Shown here in pieces: positions 8,277-16,166 of a stretch of DNA of 64,000 nt. Location of the stretch: positions 21,476 to 85,475 of the forward strand of contig NZ_RAZG01000016.1 of NCBI RefSeq assembly GCF_003612565.1, written 5' to 3'. Each line of letters opens with the position of its first letter. Position 1 is the first letter of the stretch. The notes beneath the pieces were generated by a model. It searched no databases and was not told the origin of the DNA. It saw nothing but the letters and a program-made list of their open reading frames with translations. The stretch comes from Roseburia sp. 1XD42-69. Lineage in GTDB: Bacteria; Bacillota; Clostridia; Lachnospirales; Lachnospiraceae. The position numbers and the translations under genes are program-made.

Positions 8277-10259
8277 TTATTTTGTAATTGGTTTCTTTAA
8301 TACTGCCAGTAAAAACATGGTGACAACAGAGCCTGCTGCCAGAGCTAAAAGGTACATGGGCCAGTTCCCCACCACCGCAAATACGAAGATTCCGCCATGG
8401 GGCGCCATAAGGGTACATCCAAATAACATGGACAGTGCGCCGGATATGGCTGCCCCCGCTGCCGTCGCCGGAATTACATGAGCCGGGTCTGCCGCCGCAA
8501 AGGGGATTGCCCCTTCCGTGATAAAGCATAAGCCCATCACGTAGTTGGTAAGTCCTGAATTTTTCTCCGCCTCGTTAAAGCGATTTTTAAAAAATGTAGT
8601 GGCAAGGGCGATTCCGATAGGGGGAACCATTCCTCCAATCATAACTGCCGCCATAATATCGTAATTGCCGTTTGCAATCGCCATGGTTCCGAAAACATAA
8701 GCAGCTTTATTGATAGGGCCTCCCATATCGATAGCCATCATTGCCCCAAGGACAATGCCAAGCACCACTTTGGAACTGCTGCCCATGGCATTTAACAAAT
8801 CCGCCAGGGAAGAATTTACAATCCCGATTAAGGGGTTAAATACCAGAAGCATCAATGTCCCCATTAGAAACACCCCAAGTACCGGGTACAAAAGCGTAGG
8901 TTTGATTCCGTCTAAACTCTGGGGAAGCTTATCAAAGGCTTTTCTTAAAAATACCATGATGTATCCCGCTGCAAAGCCTGCCACCAAAGCCCCTAAAAAT
9001 CCGGAAACCGTATTTCCCTGGGAACCGAACACCGTATTTTGAATAAATCCGTTCAGCCCAGTGTAGGTTAAAGACTGGCCGCCTTCATCCACCCAGCTTA
9101 AAAGGGCATTTCCGTTTGCCGCTAAAATTCCTCCCACAAAACCAGCCGCAAGTCCCGGACGGTCTGCAATGCTGTAGGCGATATATCCTGCCAGCACCGG
9201 AAGCATCAAGCCAAATGCCGCCTCACCGATGGTTTTAAAAAATGCGGCAATGGGAAGATTTTTTCCAAAATTCCCGGGGTTAATGCTGAAATCATCCAGC
9301 AAAAATGCAAGAGCGATAAGGATTCCTCCTCCGATGACAAAGGGCAGCATGTGGGAGACACCGTTCATCAAATGCTTGTAGAGGGAATGGCCCAGCCCTT
9401 CGCTTCCTGCCGGCGCATCCTCTTCACTTCCTGCCCCGTCAGCAGAGAAAATGGGGGCATCTCCCGCCATGGCCCGCTTCACCAGGGCATCCGCCTTGCT
9501 AATTCCGTCTGACACCTGGACTTTTATCAGTTTTTTCCCCGCAAAGCGCTCCAGGGGAACATTCACATCACAGGCGATAATCACACAGTCCGCTTCTTTG
9601 ATTTCCTCCGGGGTAATCACGTTTTTTGCCCCGCCGGAGCCCCTTGTCTCCACCTTTATGGAGCAGTTATTGGCAACTGCCGCCTTCTCCAATGCCTCCG
9701 CAGCCATATAGGTGTGGGCGATTCCCGTGGGACATGCAGTGACCGCAAGAATACTGCACTTAGCGTCTGACACCACTGCGCCGTAGGAATCGATTCCTTT
9801 ACTCTCCTCGTCGGCGTCGTCGATAATTTTCAGAAACTCGTCCACGGAGCCTGCATTTTTCAGGCTGTCAGAAAACTCCTCATCCATCATCATTACGGAA
9901 AGCTTTCCCAAAACATCCAGATGTACGTTATCCTCTGTATTTGGGGCTGCGATAAGGAAAATCAGATGGGCGGGCTCCCCGTCCATGGAGTCAAAATCCA
10001 CGCCGTCCTTTAAAACCATAGCCGCCAGCCCCGGCGCTGTCACCGCATCGCATTTTCCGTGGGGAATGGCAATCCCCTCCCCCATGCCTGTGGAGCCTTC
10101 CTCCTCTCTGGCAAGCACCTTGTTTTTGTATGATTCCCTGTCTTTTATCTTGCCGCTTTTACACATAAGTTCCACCATTTTGTCAATGGCTTCTTCTTTG
10201 GATGATGCTTTGCCGTTAATATCAATGGCCCGGCGGTCAAGTAAGTCTGTAATCTTCAT
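8277..10259 (-). CDS. fruA: PTS fructose transporter subunit IIABC
   Basis: This 660-residue protein imports fructose and phosphorylates it to fructose-1-phosphate. Domain order: EIIA at residues 1-145, with the active histidine in MGEGIAIPHGKCDAV; EIIB at about 170-265, with the active cysteine in LAVTACPTGIAHTYMAAEAL; a linker; then EIIC at about 300-655 with multiple membrane helices (VSHMLPFVIGGGILIALAF, AIDMGGPINKAAYVFG). All three domains are complete. AGGAGG precedes the ATG at 10259. It sits between fruK and ptsH in a five-gene operon. The EIIAFru-type domain and the FruK neighbour make fructose the likely substrate, although related IIABC proteins can also take mannose or similar ketoses. 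Confidence 0.96.
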   Translation of the reverse strand: MKITDLLDRRAIDINGKASSKEEAIDKMVELMCKSGKIKDRESYKNKVLAREEEGSTGMGEGIAIPHGKCDAVTAPGLAAMVLKDGVDFDSMDGEPAHLIFLIAAPNTEDNVHLDVLGKLSVMMMDEEFSDSLKNAGSVDEFLKIIDDADEESKGIDSYGAVVSDAKCSILAVTACPTGIAHTYMAAEALEKAAVANNCSIKVETRGSGGAKNVITPEEIKEADCVIIACDVNVPLERFAGKKLIKVQVSDGISKADALVKRAMAGDAPIFSADGAGSEEDAPAGSEGLGHSLYKHLMNGVSHMLPFVIGGGILIALAFLLDDFSINPGNFGKNLPIAAFFKTIGEAAFGLMLPVLAGYIAYSIADRPGLAAGFVGGILAANGNALLSWVDEGGQSLTYTGLNGFIQNTVFGSQGNTVSGFLGALVAGFAAGYIMVFLRKAFDKLPQSLDGIKPTLLYPVLGVFLMGTLMLLVFNPLIGIVNSSLADLLNAMGSSSKVVLGIVLGAMMAIDMGGPINKAAYVFGTMAIANGNYDIMAAVMIGGMVPPIGIALATTFFKNRFNEAEKNSGLTNYVMGLCFITEGAIPFAAADPAHVIPATAAGAAISGALSMLFGCTLMAPHGGIFVFAVVGNWPMYLLALAAGSVVTMFLLAVLKKPITK

Positions 10260-10288
10260 AAATTTCTCTCCTCCTATATGCAGTCTAA

Positions 10289-11203
10289 CTATTTTAACAA
10301 CTCAAATGATTGATATACCTGCTCTATCTCTTCCTTGGTTGCAAGAAGTTCTGAAAATGCACTGGCGCTTCCAGCCGAAAGCCCCATTTTAAATGCATGG
10401 GCGTAATCTGTTTTTTCACACCATCCGGCAATAAACCCTGCCACCATGGAATCCCCCGCACCCACGGAATTTTTCACTTTCCCTTTAGGGGCTTCGCTCA
10501 TAAAAACTTCTCCGTTTTCTGCAATTAGAACCGCCCCTTCCCCCGCCATGGAAACCAGCACATTTCTGGCCCCCATTTCCTGGAGTTTCTTTCCGTAGGG
10601 GACAACTTCTCCCCGTTTCGTTAAAGTCACACCGAAAATTTCTCCCAGTTCATGGTTATTGGGCTTTACTAAAAAGGGCTTGTAGGGCAATACATTTAAG
10701 AGAAGCTCCTTTGTGGCGTCCACAGCAATCATTATGTCCCTGTCTGCAAGCATTTTCATAATGTCGCTGTAGAGGGAATCTGACATGGAGCTTGGTATAC
10801 TCCCCGCTAATATCAGGATATCCCCGTCTTTTAGACCGTTCAGCTTATCCATAAGCTGCTCCACCGCCTCCTGGCCAATCACCGGCCCCGCAGCGTTTAT
10901 CTCCGTCTCCTCCCTGGACTTTATTTTTACATTAATCCGGGAAATCCCCTCTTTTAGTTCAATAAAATCGCTTTTTCCCCCCAGGGCTTCAAAGCTCCTT
11001 TTAATTTCCGCCCCTGTAAACCCTGCTATAAATCCAAGGGCAGTGTTTTCCATGCCCAGATGATTTAAAATCGTGGAAACATTTAAGCCTTTTCCCCCGG
11101 GCAGAAGCTGTTCAAATGTGGAACGGTTTGTCATTCCGGGCTCTAAGTTTTCCACGCCTATGGCATAATCAATGGCAGGGTTAAACGTAACTGTGTAAAT
11201 CAT
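10289..11203 (-). CDS. fruK: 1-Phosphofructokinase
   Basis: The 304-residue PfkB-family kinase converts fructose-1-phosphate to fructose-1,6-bisphosphate. It starts MIYTVTFNPAIDYAIGVENL, has the sugar-binding PGGKGLNVSTIL motif near residue 35 and the PfkB signature with catalytic Asp in NSVGAGDSMVAGFIAG near residue 250. An in-frame start at 11224 exists, but AAAGGAG lies just before the ATG at 11203 and the shorter form matches family N-termini. The start is inside the end of fruR (23-base overlap), suggesting translational coupling. Next in the operon is fruA. Confidence 0.95.
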   Translation of the reverse strand: MIYTVTFNPAIDYAIGVENLEPGMTNRSTFEQLLPGGKGLNVSTILNHLGMENTALGFIAGFTGAEIKRSFEALGGKSDFIELKEGISRINVKIKSREETEINAAGPVIGQEAVEQLMDKLNGLKDGDILILAGSIPSSMSDSLYSDIMKMLADRDIMIAVDATKELLLNVLPYKPFLVKPNNHELGEIFGVTLTKRGEVVPYGKKLQEMGARNVLVSMAGEGAVLIAENGEVFMSEAPKGKVKNSVGAGDSMVAGFIAGWCEKTDYAHAFKMGLSAGSASAFSELLATKEEIEQVYQSFELLK

Positions 11204-11966
11204 GGCACATCTCCTTTCCGTCACCTTCCGTCAAAATAATATTTGGACACTCCTCGTATCCTCTTACTTTTTTCTCTGTTATAATCAGGGCATCCTCAAA
11301 CTCTGCAAATTTTACCGGGCTGATGGAATCAAATTTGGAGGAATCTGCCAGAACATAGGGCTTTTTGCAATGCCACAATGCCGTGTGCTTAACCCCGGCT
11401 TCCTCTCTGTCCGGCGTGGTAAATCCCGCCTTTTTATGAATTCCGTTTGTTCCCCAAAAACCAAGGGTAAAATTGTAAAGGGACAATGATTCTATAGCCC
11501 CTGCCCCCACCACAGCTTCCGTAGTGCCTTTCAGCTTTCCTCCCACAAGATAAACCTCAAAGCCTTTATGGGAAAGCTCACGGCCATGGTTCACTGCGTT
11601 CGTCACATAAATCGCGTTTTTTTCCACAATGTAATCAAGAATTAGTTCCGTTGTAGTCCCGGCATCTATGTATACAAAATCATCTCTTTTAATCAGTGAA
11701 GCCGCATATTTTGCAATCTTCCTTTTCTCTTCCAGATGCACCACGCGCCTGTCTTTTACCTCGTCGTCCCTCATCTGAAAGGAAGTATTCACAGATACGG
11801 CTCCGCCGTGGACTTTCATCACTTCCCCCATGGAATCCAGTGTGACAATATCTCTCCGAATCGTTGACTCAGAAGTTTCCAGATATTCCATAAGTTCCTG
11901 AAGTGTTGCACTTCCCTGCTCATTGACCCTTTCTTTAATCCGGGCCATTCTTTCCTCTGCCAGCAT
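11181..11966 (-). CDS. fruR: DeoR-family regulator of the fructose operon (FruR)
   Basis: The 261-residue protein has a DeoR-type winged helix at the N-terminus (ATLQELMEYLETSESTIRRD, then GEVMKVHGGAV) and a DeoR sensor domain with YIDAGTTTELILDYI and VYLVGGKLKGTTEAVVG. DeoR sensors bind phosphosugars; fructose-1-phosphate is the likely signal given the fruK-fruA neighbours. It is the first gene of the operon, so it probably controls itself. AAAGGAGG precedes the ATG at 11966. A strong promoter with phased repeats lies upstream. Confidence 0.93.
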   Translation of the reverse strand: MLAEERMARIKERVNEQGSATLQELMEYLETSESTIRRDIVTLDSMGEVMKVHGGAVSVNTSFQMRDDEVKDRRVVHLEEKRKIAKYAASLIKRDDFVYIDAGTTTELILDYIVEKNAIYVTNAVNHGRELSHKGFEVYLVGGKLKGTTEAVVGAGAIESLSLYNFTLGFWGTNGIHKKAGFTTPDREEAGVKHTALWHCKKPYVLADSSKFDSISPVKFAEFEDALIITEKKVRGYEECPNIILTEGDGKEMCHDLHSYV

Positions 11967-12005
11967 TTTTTGTCCCCTCCTTTCCTGTTTTCCTTTGATG
12001 AACTA

Positions 12006-12048
12006 ATTATAGCATCAAAAACATTCATAATCAATCATGTTCATTCAC
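12006..12048 (-). promoter_or_regulatory. fru operon promoter with FruR-type direct repeats
   Basis: On the minus strand TTGATT (plus 12029-12034) and TATAAT (plus 12006-12011) are 17 bases apart. Across and upstream of the -35 box are decamer-spaced repeats TGAATGAACA, TGATTGATTA, TGAATGTTTT, followed by TGATG. Repeats on one helix face fit a DeoR-family operator. Binding by the adjacent FruR is an inference. Confidence 0.7.
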
Positions 12049-12081
12049 AAAACTTCAAAATCATTTTTGTGCAAAACAAAC

Positions 12082-12116
12082 AAAAACGGTCAAAATCAAT
12101 CACGATTTTGACCGTT
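12082..12116 (-). terminator. Terminator of the ppaC-mecA-flavin reductase operon
   Basis: ACGGTCAAAATC pairs perfectly with GATTTTGACCGT around a six-base loop. A T run follows on the minus strand, and a T-rich stretch on the plus strand. The stop codon of the flavin reductase gene lies inside the hairpin. Confidence 0.85.
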
Positions 12117-12699
12117 TTCTTTTTCCCGGTTTCCCAGGTCTCTTCTTTTTTACTGAAAATCCAAAGCTCCCCAGCTTTTTTCCCAAATCAAAATATTCTC
12201 CATGGGAGTAGGCCGCAAGGCCAGCGCTGTTTAAATGAAATTTCCCTGAGGCATCCATATATTTATCATCTACCTGGACAGACACAACCTCCGCCAAAAA
12301 CATATCATGGCTTCCCAGGGGAAGAATGTCTTTCACTTTACACTCTATATTTACCGGACTCTCGGCAATAGAGGGGGCTTTCACTTTTAGAGAAGGTTCC
12401 GGCGTAAGATGCATCGCCTGAAATTTATCCGTATCCCTCCCGGAGCGCACCCCGCAGAAATCTGTGGCAAAAACCAGCTCCTTTGTCACTAGATTTATCA
12501 CAAACTCACCGGTTTCCTTTAGTATGGAATAGGAATACCTCTCCTTTCTTACGGATATGGACACCATAGCCGGGGAGGAACACACGGTTCCCGCCCAGGC
12601 CACGGTAATAATATTAGGCTTTTCCCCCGGTCTTTGGCAGCTTACCATAACCGCCGGAAGGGGATAAAGCATATTTCCCGGTTTAAATACCTGTTTCAT
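12100..12699 (-). CDS. Flavin reductase family protein (flavoredoxin-like)
   Basis: This 199-residue FMN-binding split-barrel protein belongs to the flavin reductase/flavoredoxin family. Visible motifs are NIITVAWAGTVCSSPAMVSI, SILKETGEFVINLV, CGVRSGRDTDKF and SPVNIECKVKDILPLGSHD. Such proteins bind FMN and pass electrons between NAD(P)H or ferredoxin and acceptors; the partner here is unknown. The Lys/Arg-rich C-terminal tail (KKKRPGKPGKRKRSK) is unusual and partly encoded by the terminator hairpin. It lies 12 bases after mecA and is the last gene of the operon. Confidence 0.85.
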   Translation of the reverse strand: MKQVFKPGNMLYPLPAVMVSCQRPGEKPNIITVAWAGTVCSSPAMVSISVRKERYSYSILKETGEFVINLVTKELVFATDFCGVRSGRDTDKFQAMHLTPEPSLKVKAPSIAESPVNIECKVKDILPLGSHDMFLAEVVSVQVDDKYMDASGKFHLNSAGLAAYSHGEYFDLGKKLGSFGFSVKKKRPGKPGKRKRSKS

Positions 12700-12711
12700 A
12701 TTATTTTTCCT

Positions 12712-13398
12712 TTATAACTGGGCTAAAGTCTCCAGGGCATGGTTTCTTAAGATTATCTTTCCATGCTCCTCTAAATAATTGCTTCTGCTGCTGTCTTTTT
12801 CAATAGAATCGGCATACTCCATGGAAGATGCCACAAATTCATAAATATACTGTCTGCTGCTCTGGTTTAAATCCGCCCAGAGAAAATACTGCTTTTTCTT
12901 ATCCAGATAATAAAGACGGCTTTTGGCTTTCTCCGTGCCGGGCAGAACTCTGCAGAAATCCCTTACCCGGGCAAAGGACACAAAATTCACCAAATACACG
13001 TATCCTTCTGCGTCCCTGCTGCTCTCTTTCTGTTTTGTCTCCCCCTGGCTCAGTTCTTTTAACACGTCCAGTTCATCTTCTTTTTCCTGCTGGATGCCTG
13101 CCTGCCTGTTTGACAGCATGTTCCGAAGATGTTCAATTATTTCTGAGCCGTTTACCTGGCTCTCCGTAAAAGTGAGGACTATCTCATCCTCCGACATAAT
13201 CGCCGCCTGAATCGACATCATATTGCCGGAGGTACGGAATCCCACTTCCTCCTCTGCTATGTGAATCAATTTTTCCAGAAAATTTCTGGCATTCGGGGTA
13301 TTGGTAAAAAAATCGTCAAGCCCCACTCCGTTTCTGGCCAAATCCTCTTGTGTGAGGGTACACCGAAGCGCCCCTTCTCCTATTTTTTCAAATTTCAT
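12712..13398 (-). CDS. mecA: Adaptor protein MecA
   Basis: The 228-residue protein is a MecA-family adaptor, which delivers substrates to the ClpC/ClpP protease in Firmicutes. It starts MKFEKIGEGALRCTLTQEDL, with the acidic middle and C-terminal domain typical of the family (FVSFARVRDFCRVLPGTEKA, SRLYYLDKKKQYFLW). It sits 17 bases after ppaC and 12 bases before the flavin reductase gene. Its targets in this organism are unknown; genetic competence is only one of the known roles. Confidence 0.9.
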   Translation of the reverse strand: MKFEKIGEGALRCTLTQEDLARNGVGLDDFFTNTPNARNFLEKLIHIAEEEVGFRTSGNMMSIQAAIMSEDEIVLTFTESQVNGSEIIEHLRNMLSNRQAGIQQEKEDELDVLKELSQGETKQKESSRDAEGYVYLVNFVSFARVRDFCRVLPGTEKAKSRLYYLDKKKQYFLWADLNQSSRQYIYEFVASSMEYADSIEKDSSRSNYLEEHGKIILRNHALETLAQL

Positions 13399-13415
13399 TT
13401 CATCACATCCTTTAC

Positions 13416-15065
13416 CTACTCCTGCATGACTGCCATGAGGGATGGTATTAACTGCTTTTTCCTGGATACCACACCTTTCAGCAAATACCCCTCCGCCTCT
13501 TTGCTGGCGGAAAAAGCTTTCCCGATAATCGCCTCCGCCTGATCTCCGGCAAAAAGCAATATAGTGGATTCCTCTATAATATCTGTGAGCATCAAGAATA
13601 TCATATCCAGTCCGTTTTTGTCCAGGGCAACAGCAATATAATTATTTAATCTCTCCCGGACAGATTCCAATTCTTCCCTGCTCATAGCGCTAAGCTGCGC
13701 CACTCCAAAATTATATTCTCCTGCTGTAAATTTCTTAAAATCCTGATAAAAAATTTCTTCCGGCGTTTTCCTGCAAAAATCACTGCCCGCCTGAAACATA
13801 TTCTTTGCAAGCTGTTCAATATCAATTCCGGCAATATTCCCCAGTTCTTCCGCTGCCGCCCTGTCTGCCGAGGTACATGTGGGAGAACGGAACATCAAGG
13901 TATCTGATATTATAGCAGCCAAAAGCAGCCCTGCGATTTTTTCTGGAATTTCCACATCTTTTTCCTGGTACATCTGGAAAATAATGGTAGAAGTACATCC
14001 CAAGGGCTGGTTTCTGAAAAGCACCGGAGAGATAGTCTCTAAGCTTCCCAGCCTGTGATGGTCAATAATTTCCAAAATCTCCGCACCGTCAATTCCGTCC
14101 ACCGCCTGGCTTTTTTCATTGTGGTCTACCAGTATTACCTTTTTTTTCTGCATATTTAAAAGATTTCTCCGGGAGATCATTCCTGCATAATCCCCCTCCT
14201 CGTCAAGAACCGGGAAATCCCTGTGCCTGACCTTGGACATAATCTCTTTTACATCATCCACATAGTCTTCCAGATCAAAGGAAATGATGCCGTCTTTTGT
14301 CATAAAATATTTAATGGGCATACTCTGGTTGATTAACCGGGCCACCGTAAAGGTTTCATAGGGCGTCCCTATCACAACGCAGTCCCTTTTTTCTGCCGCT
14401 TCCAACACTTCTTTGCTCACGGCAAATCCGCAGCAAACCACGATACAGCTTGCGTTCAATTCGATGGCCTTCATCTGGGATTCCAGCGTGTCTCCCAAAA
14501 TCACCAGATCATCCTTCTCCACATGCATCTCCATCCAGTCAGGGCCTGTGGACACAACCACTTTCCCTTTCACAAAATAAGCATGCTCATTTCCCGATAA
14601 AATATTTCCCTCAATGGTCTCCAAAATATTCTTATACTGGGTTTTTGCAGTAGCAAGAACATGATTGTCATAGACATCCATGTAGGATGTGGCAATATCG
14701 CTTGTAACGATAAGACCTTTTATTTTGTGATTTTGCCCTGTCACCGGAAGGGTAACCACATTTTCCGTCTTCATCAGCTCCCATGCCCGTTTCAGGGAAA
14801 TGTGGTCGTCTACCCCTGCAGTCTGCCGGAAAGAGATATCCTTAATCTGGGCACCCACATCTGTCACAAGCTCCGGCTCCTCCACCTGAAACTTTTCCAG
14901 AACATATCTGGTTTCCTCATTCACATTCCCTGCCCGCTTCGCTACAAAACGGACATTTTCTGTCTTGTTTTTTAAATCCGCATATGCAATCGCTGCACAG
15001 ATGGAATCCGTGTCAGGATTCTTATGCCCAATCACCCACACCTGTTTTTCCTGTTTCAACTCCAC
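13416..15065 (-). CDS. ppaC: Manganese-dependent inorganic diphosphatase with CBS-DRTGG regulatory insert
   Basis: This family II pyrophosphatase (about 549 residues) hydrolyses diphosphate to phosphate. DHH-domain motifs are WVIGHKNPDTDSICAAIAYA at the start and EIIDHHRLGSLETISPVLF near residue 345. Between them is an insert with two CBS-like repeats flanking a DRTGG domain, which in known enzymes binds adenine nucleotides and controls activity. The DHHA2 domain is at the end. The frame opens with GTG at 15083, but GGAGAGG lies before a second GTG at 15065, so I favour that start; the exact N-terminus is uncertain. First gene of a ppaC-mecA-flavin reductase unit. Confidence 0.93.
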   Translation of the reverse strand: MELKQEKQVWVIGHKNPDTDSICAAIAYADLKNKTENVRFVAKRAGNVNEETRYVLEKFQVEEPELVTDVGAQIKDISFRQTAGVDDHISLKRAWELMKTENVVTLPVTGQNHKIKGLIVTSDIATSYMDVYDNHVLATAKTQYKNILETIEGNILSGNEHAYFVKGKVVVSTGPDWMEMHVEKDDLVILGDTLESQMKAIELNASCIVVCCGFAVSKEVLEAAEKRDCVVIGTPYETFTVARLINQSMPIKYFMTKDGIISFDLEDYVDDVKEIMSKVRHRDFPVLDEEGDYAGMISRRNLLNMQKKKVILVDHNEKSQAVDGIDGAEILEIIDHHRLGSLETISPVLFRNQPLGCTSTIIFQMYQEKDVEIPEKIAGLLLAAIISDTLMFRSPTCTSADRAAAEELGNIAGIDIEQLAKNMFQAGSDFCRKTPEEIFYQDFKKFTAGEYNFGVAQLSAMSREELESVRERLNNYIAVALDKNGLDMIFLMLTDIIEESTILLFAGDQAEAIIGKAFSASKEAEGYLLKGVVSRKKQLIPSLMAVMQE

Positions 15066-15198
15066 CCCGTTCCTCTCCGGCACTTTTCACCCACGCTATG
15101 ACTAATAGGGCTGCCCCACAGAGCCTTGTCTGCTGCTCTTGTGACACCCCTATTTTAAGTTCTGCTATCTATCCTATTCCATTATCCAAAAAAAGTTC

Positions 15199-15879
15199 CT
15201 AAAATAATCCGAAAGTGCGCAAAATCAATACAATGACTCCCACCAGGTTTACAATGGCAACTGCGGAAACCACTTTCAGATACCCTTTTACAGCCATCAG
15301 ATCAGATACTTCAGACTTCACCAAATCCAGCTTCTTATCGGATTCCTCAAATAATGTCTGGATATTACGGTAACATTTCACATTCTCCGTATGTATCTTG
15401 TCGTTTAAGTCCCCTTTTAACTTGTCAAAAGGCTCCTGAATCCCGGATACACTTCCTGAAATCTTCTCATTCTGCTCATCGATAATCTTTCTGATTTCCT
15501 CATTTTGGCTGTCAATGAGTTTTTTCACTTCCTCATGCTGTTCCGTGCTGTTTAAGGCATTCTCTGCAAGGCGCTCGGCAAAAGTCTCATTCAGTTCTTT
15601 CATCTTGGCGTCTACCTGGCCGATTAAATCCCTCATCTTGGAATCCACCTGGCCTACCATGCCGTCAATCTGGCCTCTTACCCCTTCTACAACTTTATCC
15701 GCCGCATCTTTTTTCTCGTCCAGCATATCGGAGAGTTCCTTTGCTTTCCCCTCTCTCTCCTCCACAATCTCCTGAAGTTCCTGTACTTTTGTCTCCTTTG
15801 TCGCCAGAAGGCTCTGAAGCTGCTTTGCCTTTTCCCTGAACTCATCTATCTGGCTCAATAAAAAATCTTCTTTTTCCAC
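15199..15879 (-). CDS. Coiled-coil protein with one C-terminal membrane anchor
   Basis: I do not recognise a named family. The 226-residue protein is almost all heptad-rich coiled coil (such as EFREKAKQLQSLLATKETK and EQHEEVKKLIDSQNEEIRK), with short repeats of the form GQVDxKMxxL at about residues 75-95. It ends in a single hydrophobic helix (VAIVNLVGVIVLILRTFGLF), so it is probably tail-anchored with the coil in the cytoplasm. The start is GTG at 15879 behind a weak AAAGGA/GAGAGA site. It stands alone. A structural or envelope-linked role is possible but unproven. Confidence 0.75.
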   Translation of the reverse strand: MEKEDFLLSQIDEFREKAKQLQSLLATKETKVQELQEIVEEREGKAKELSDMLDEKKDAADKVVEGVRGQIDGMVGQVDSKMRDLIGQVDAKMKELNETFAERLAENALNSTEQHEEVKKLIDSQNEEIRKIIDEQNEKISGSVSGIQEPFDKLKGDLNDKIHTENVKCYRNIQTLFEESDKKLDLVKSEVSDLMAVKGYLKVVSAVAIVNLVGVIVLILRTFGLF

Positions 15880-16020
15880 GTTCTCTCTAATCCTTTCCCT
15901 TTTTATCCCGCGGCAGATATTCTGTTTTTCTGCCGAAATTTGTCAAAATATTACCTTCTGTGCAATTATTGTAGCATTATCACCAAATCTTGTAAAGAGC
16001 GGATTTCCATTTTACAATCA

Positions 16021-16099
16021 AGTAGGGGAAAATTTCCCCTGCTCGCCGCGCAGCTCATGGGCCGCATCAGCGGCACACTTCCTCTGCATGAGCATGCGC
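16021..16099 (+). repeat. Double-hairpin dispersed element, copy C
   Basis: The first hairpin is AGTAGGGGAAA paired with TTTCCCCTGCT (16021-16043). CGCC follows, then a second hairpin, GCGCAGCTCATG paired with CATGAGCATGCGC (16048-16099), then ATAAAA. The stems differ from copies A and B but keep pairing. It lies between the first PFOR gene and the coiled-coil gene, about 140 bases upstream of the latter. Confidence 0.7.
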
Positions 16100-16101
16100 A
16101 T

Positions 16102-16135
16102 AAAACACCAAATCCCCCGGAAAGCGGAGGATTTG
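16102..16135 (-). terminator. Likely terminator of the first PFOR gene
   Basis: CAAATCC pairs with GGATTTG, with further C/G pairs inside, 30-60 bases after the stop codon. The T run on the minus strand is short and broken (GTGTTTTATG), so the call is moderate. Confidence 0.55.
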
Positions 16136-16166
16136 TGCTAATCAATGCTATAACATATATTTTACA

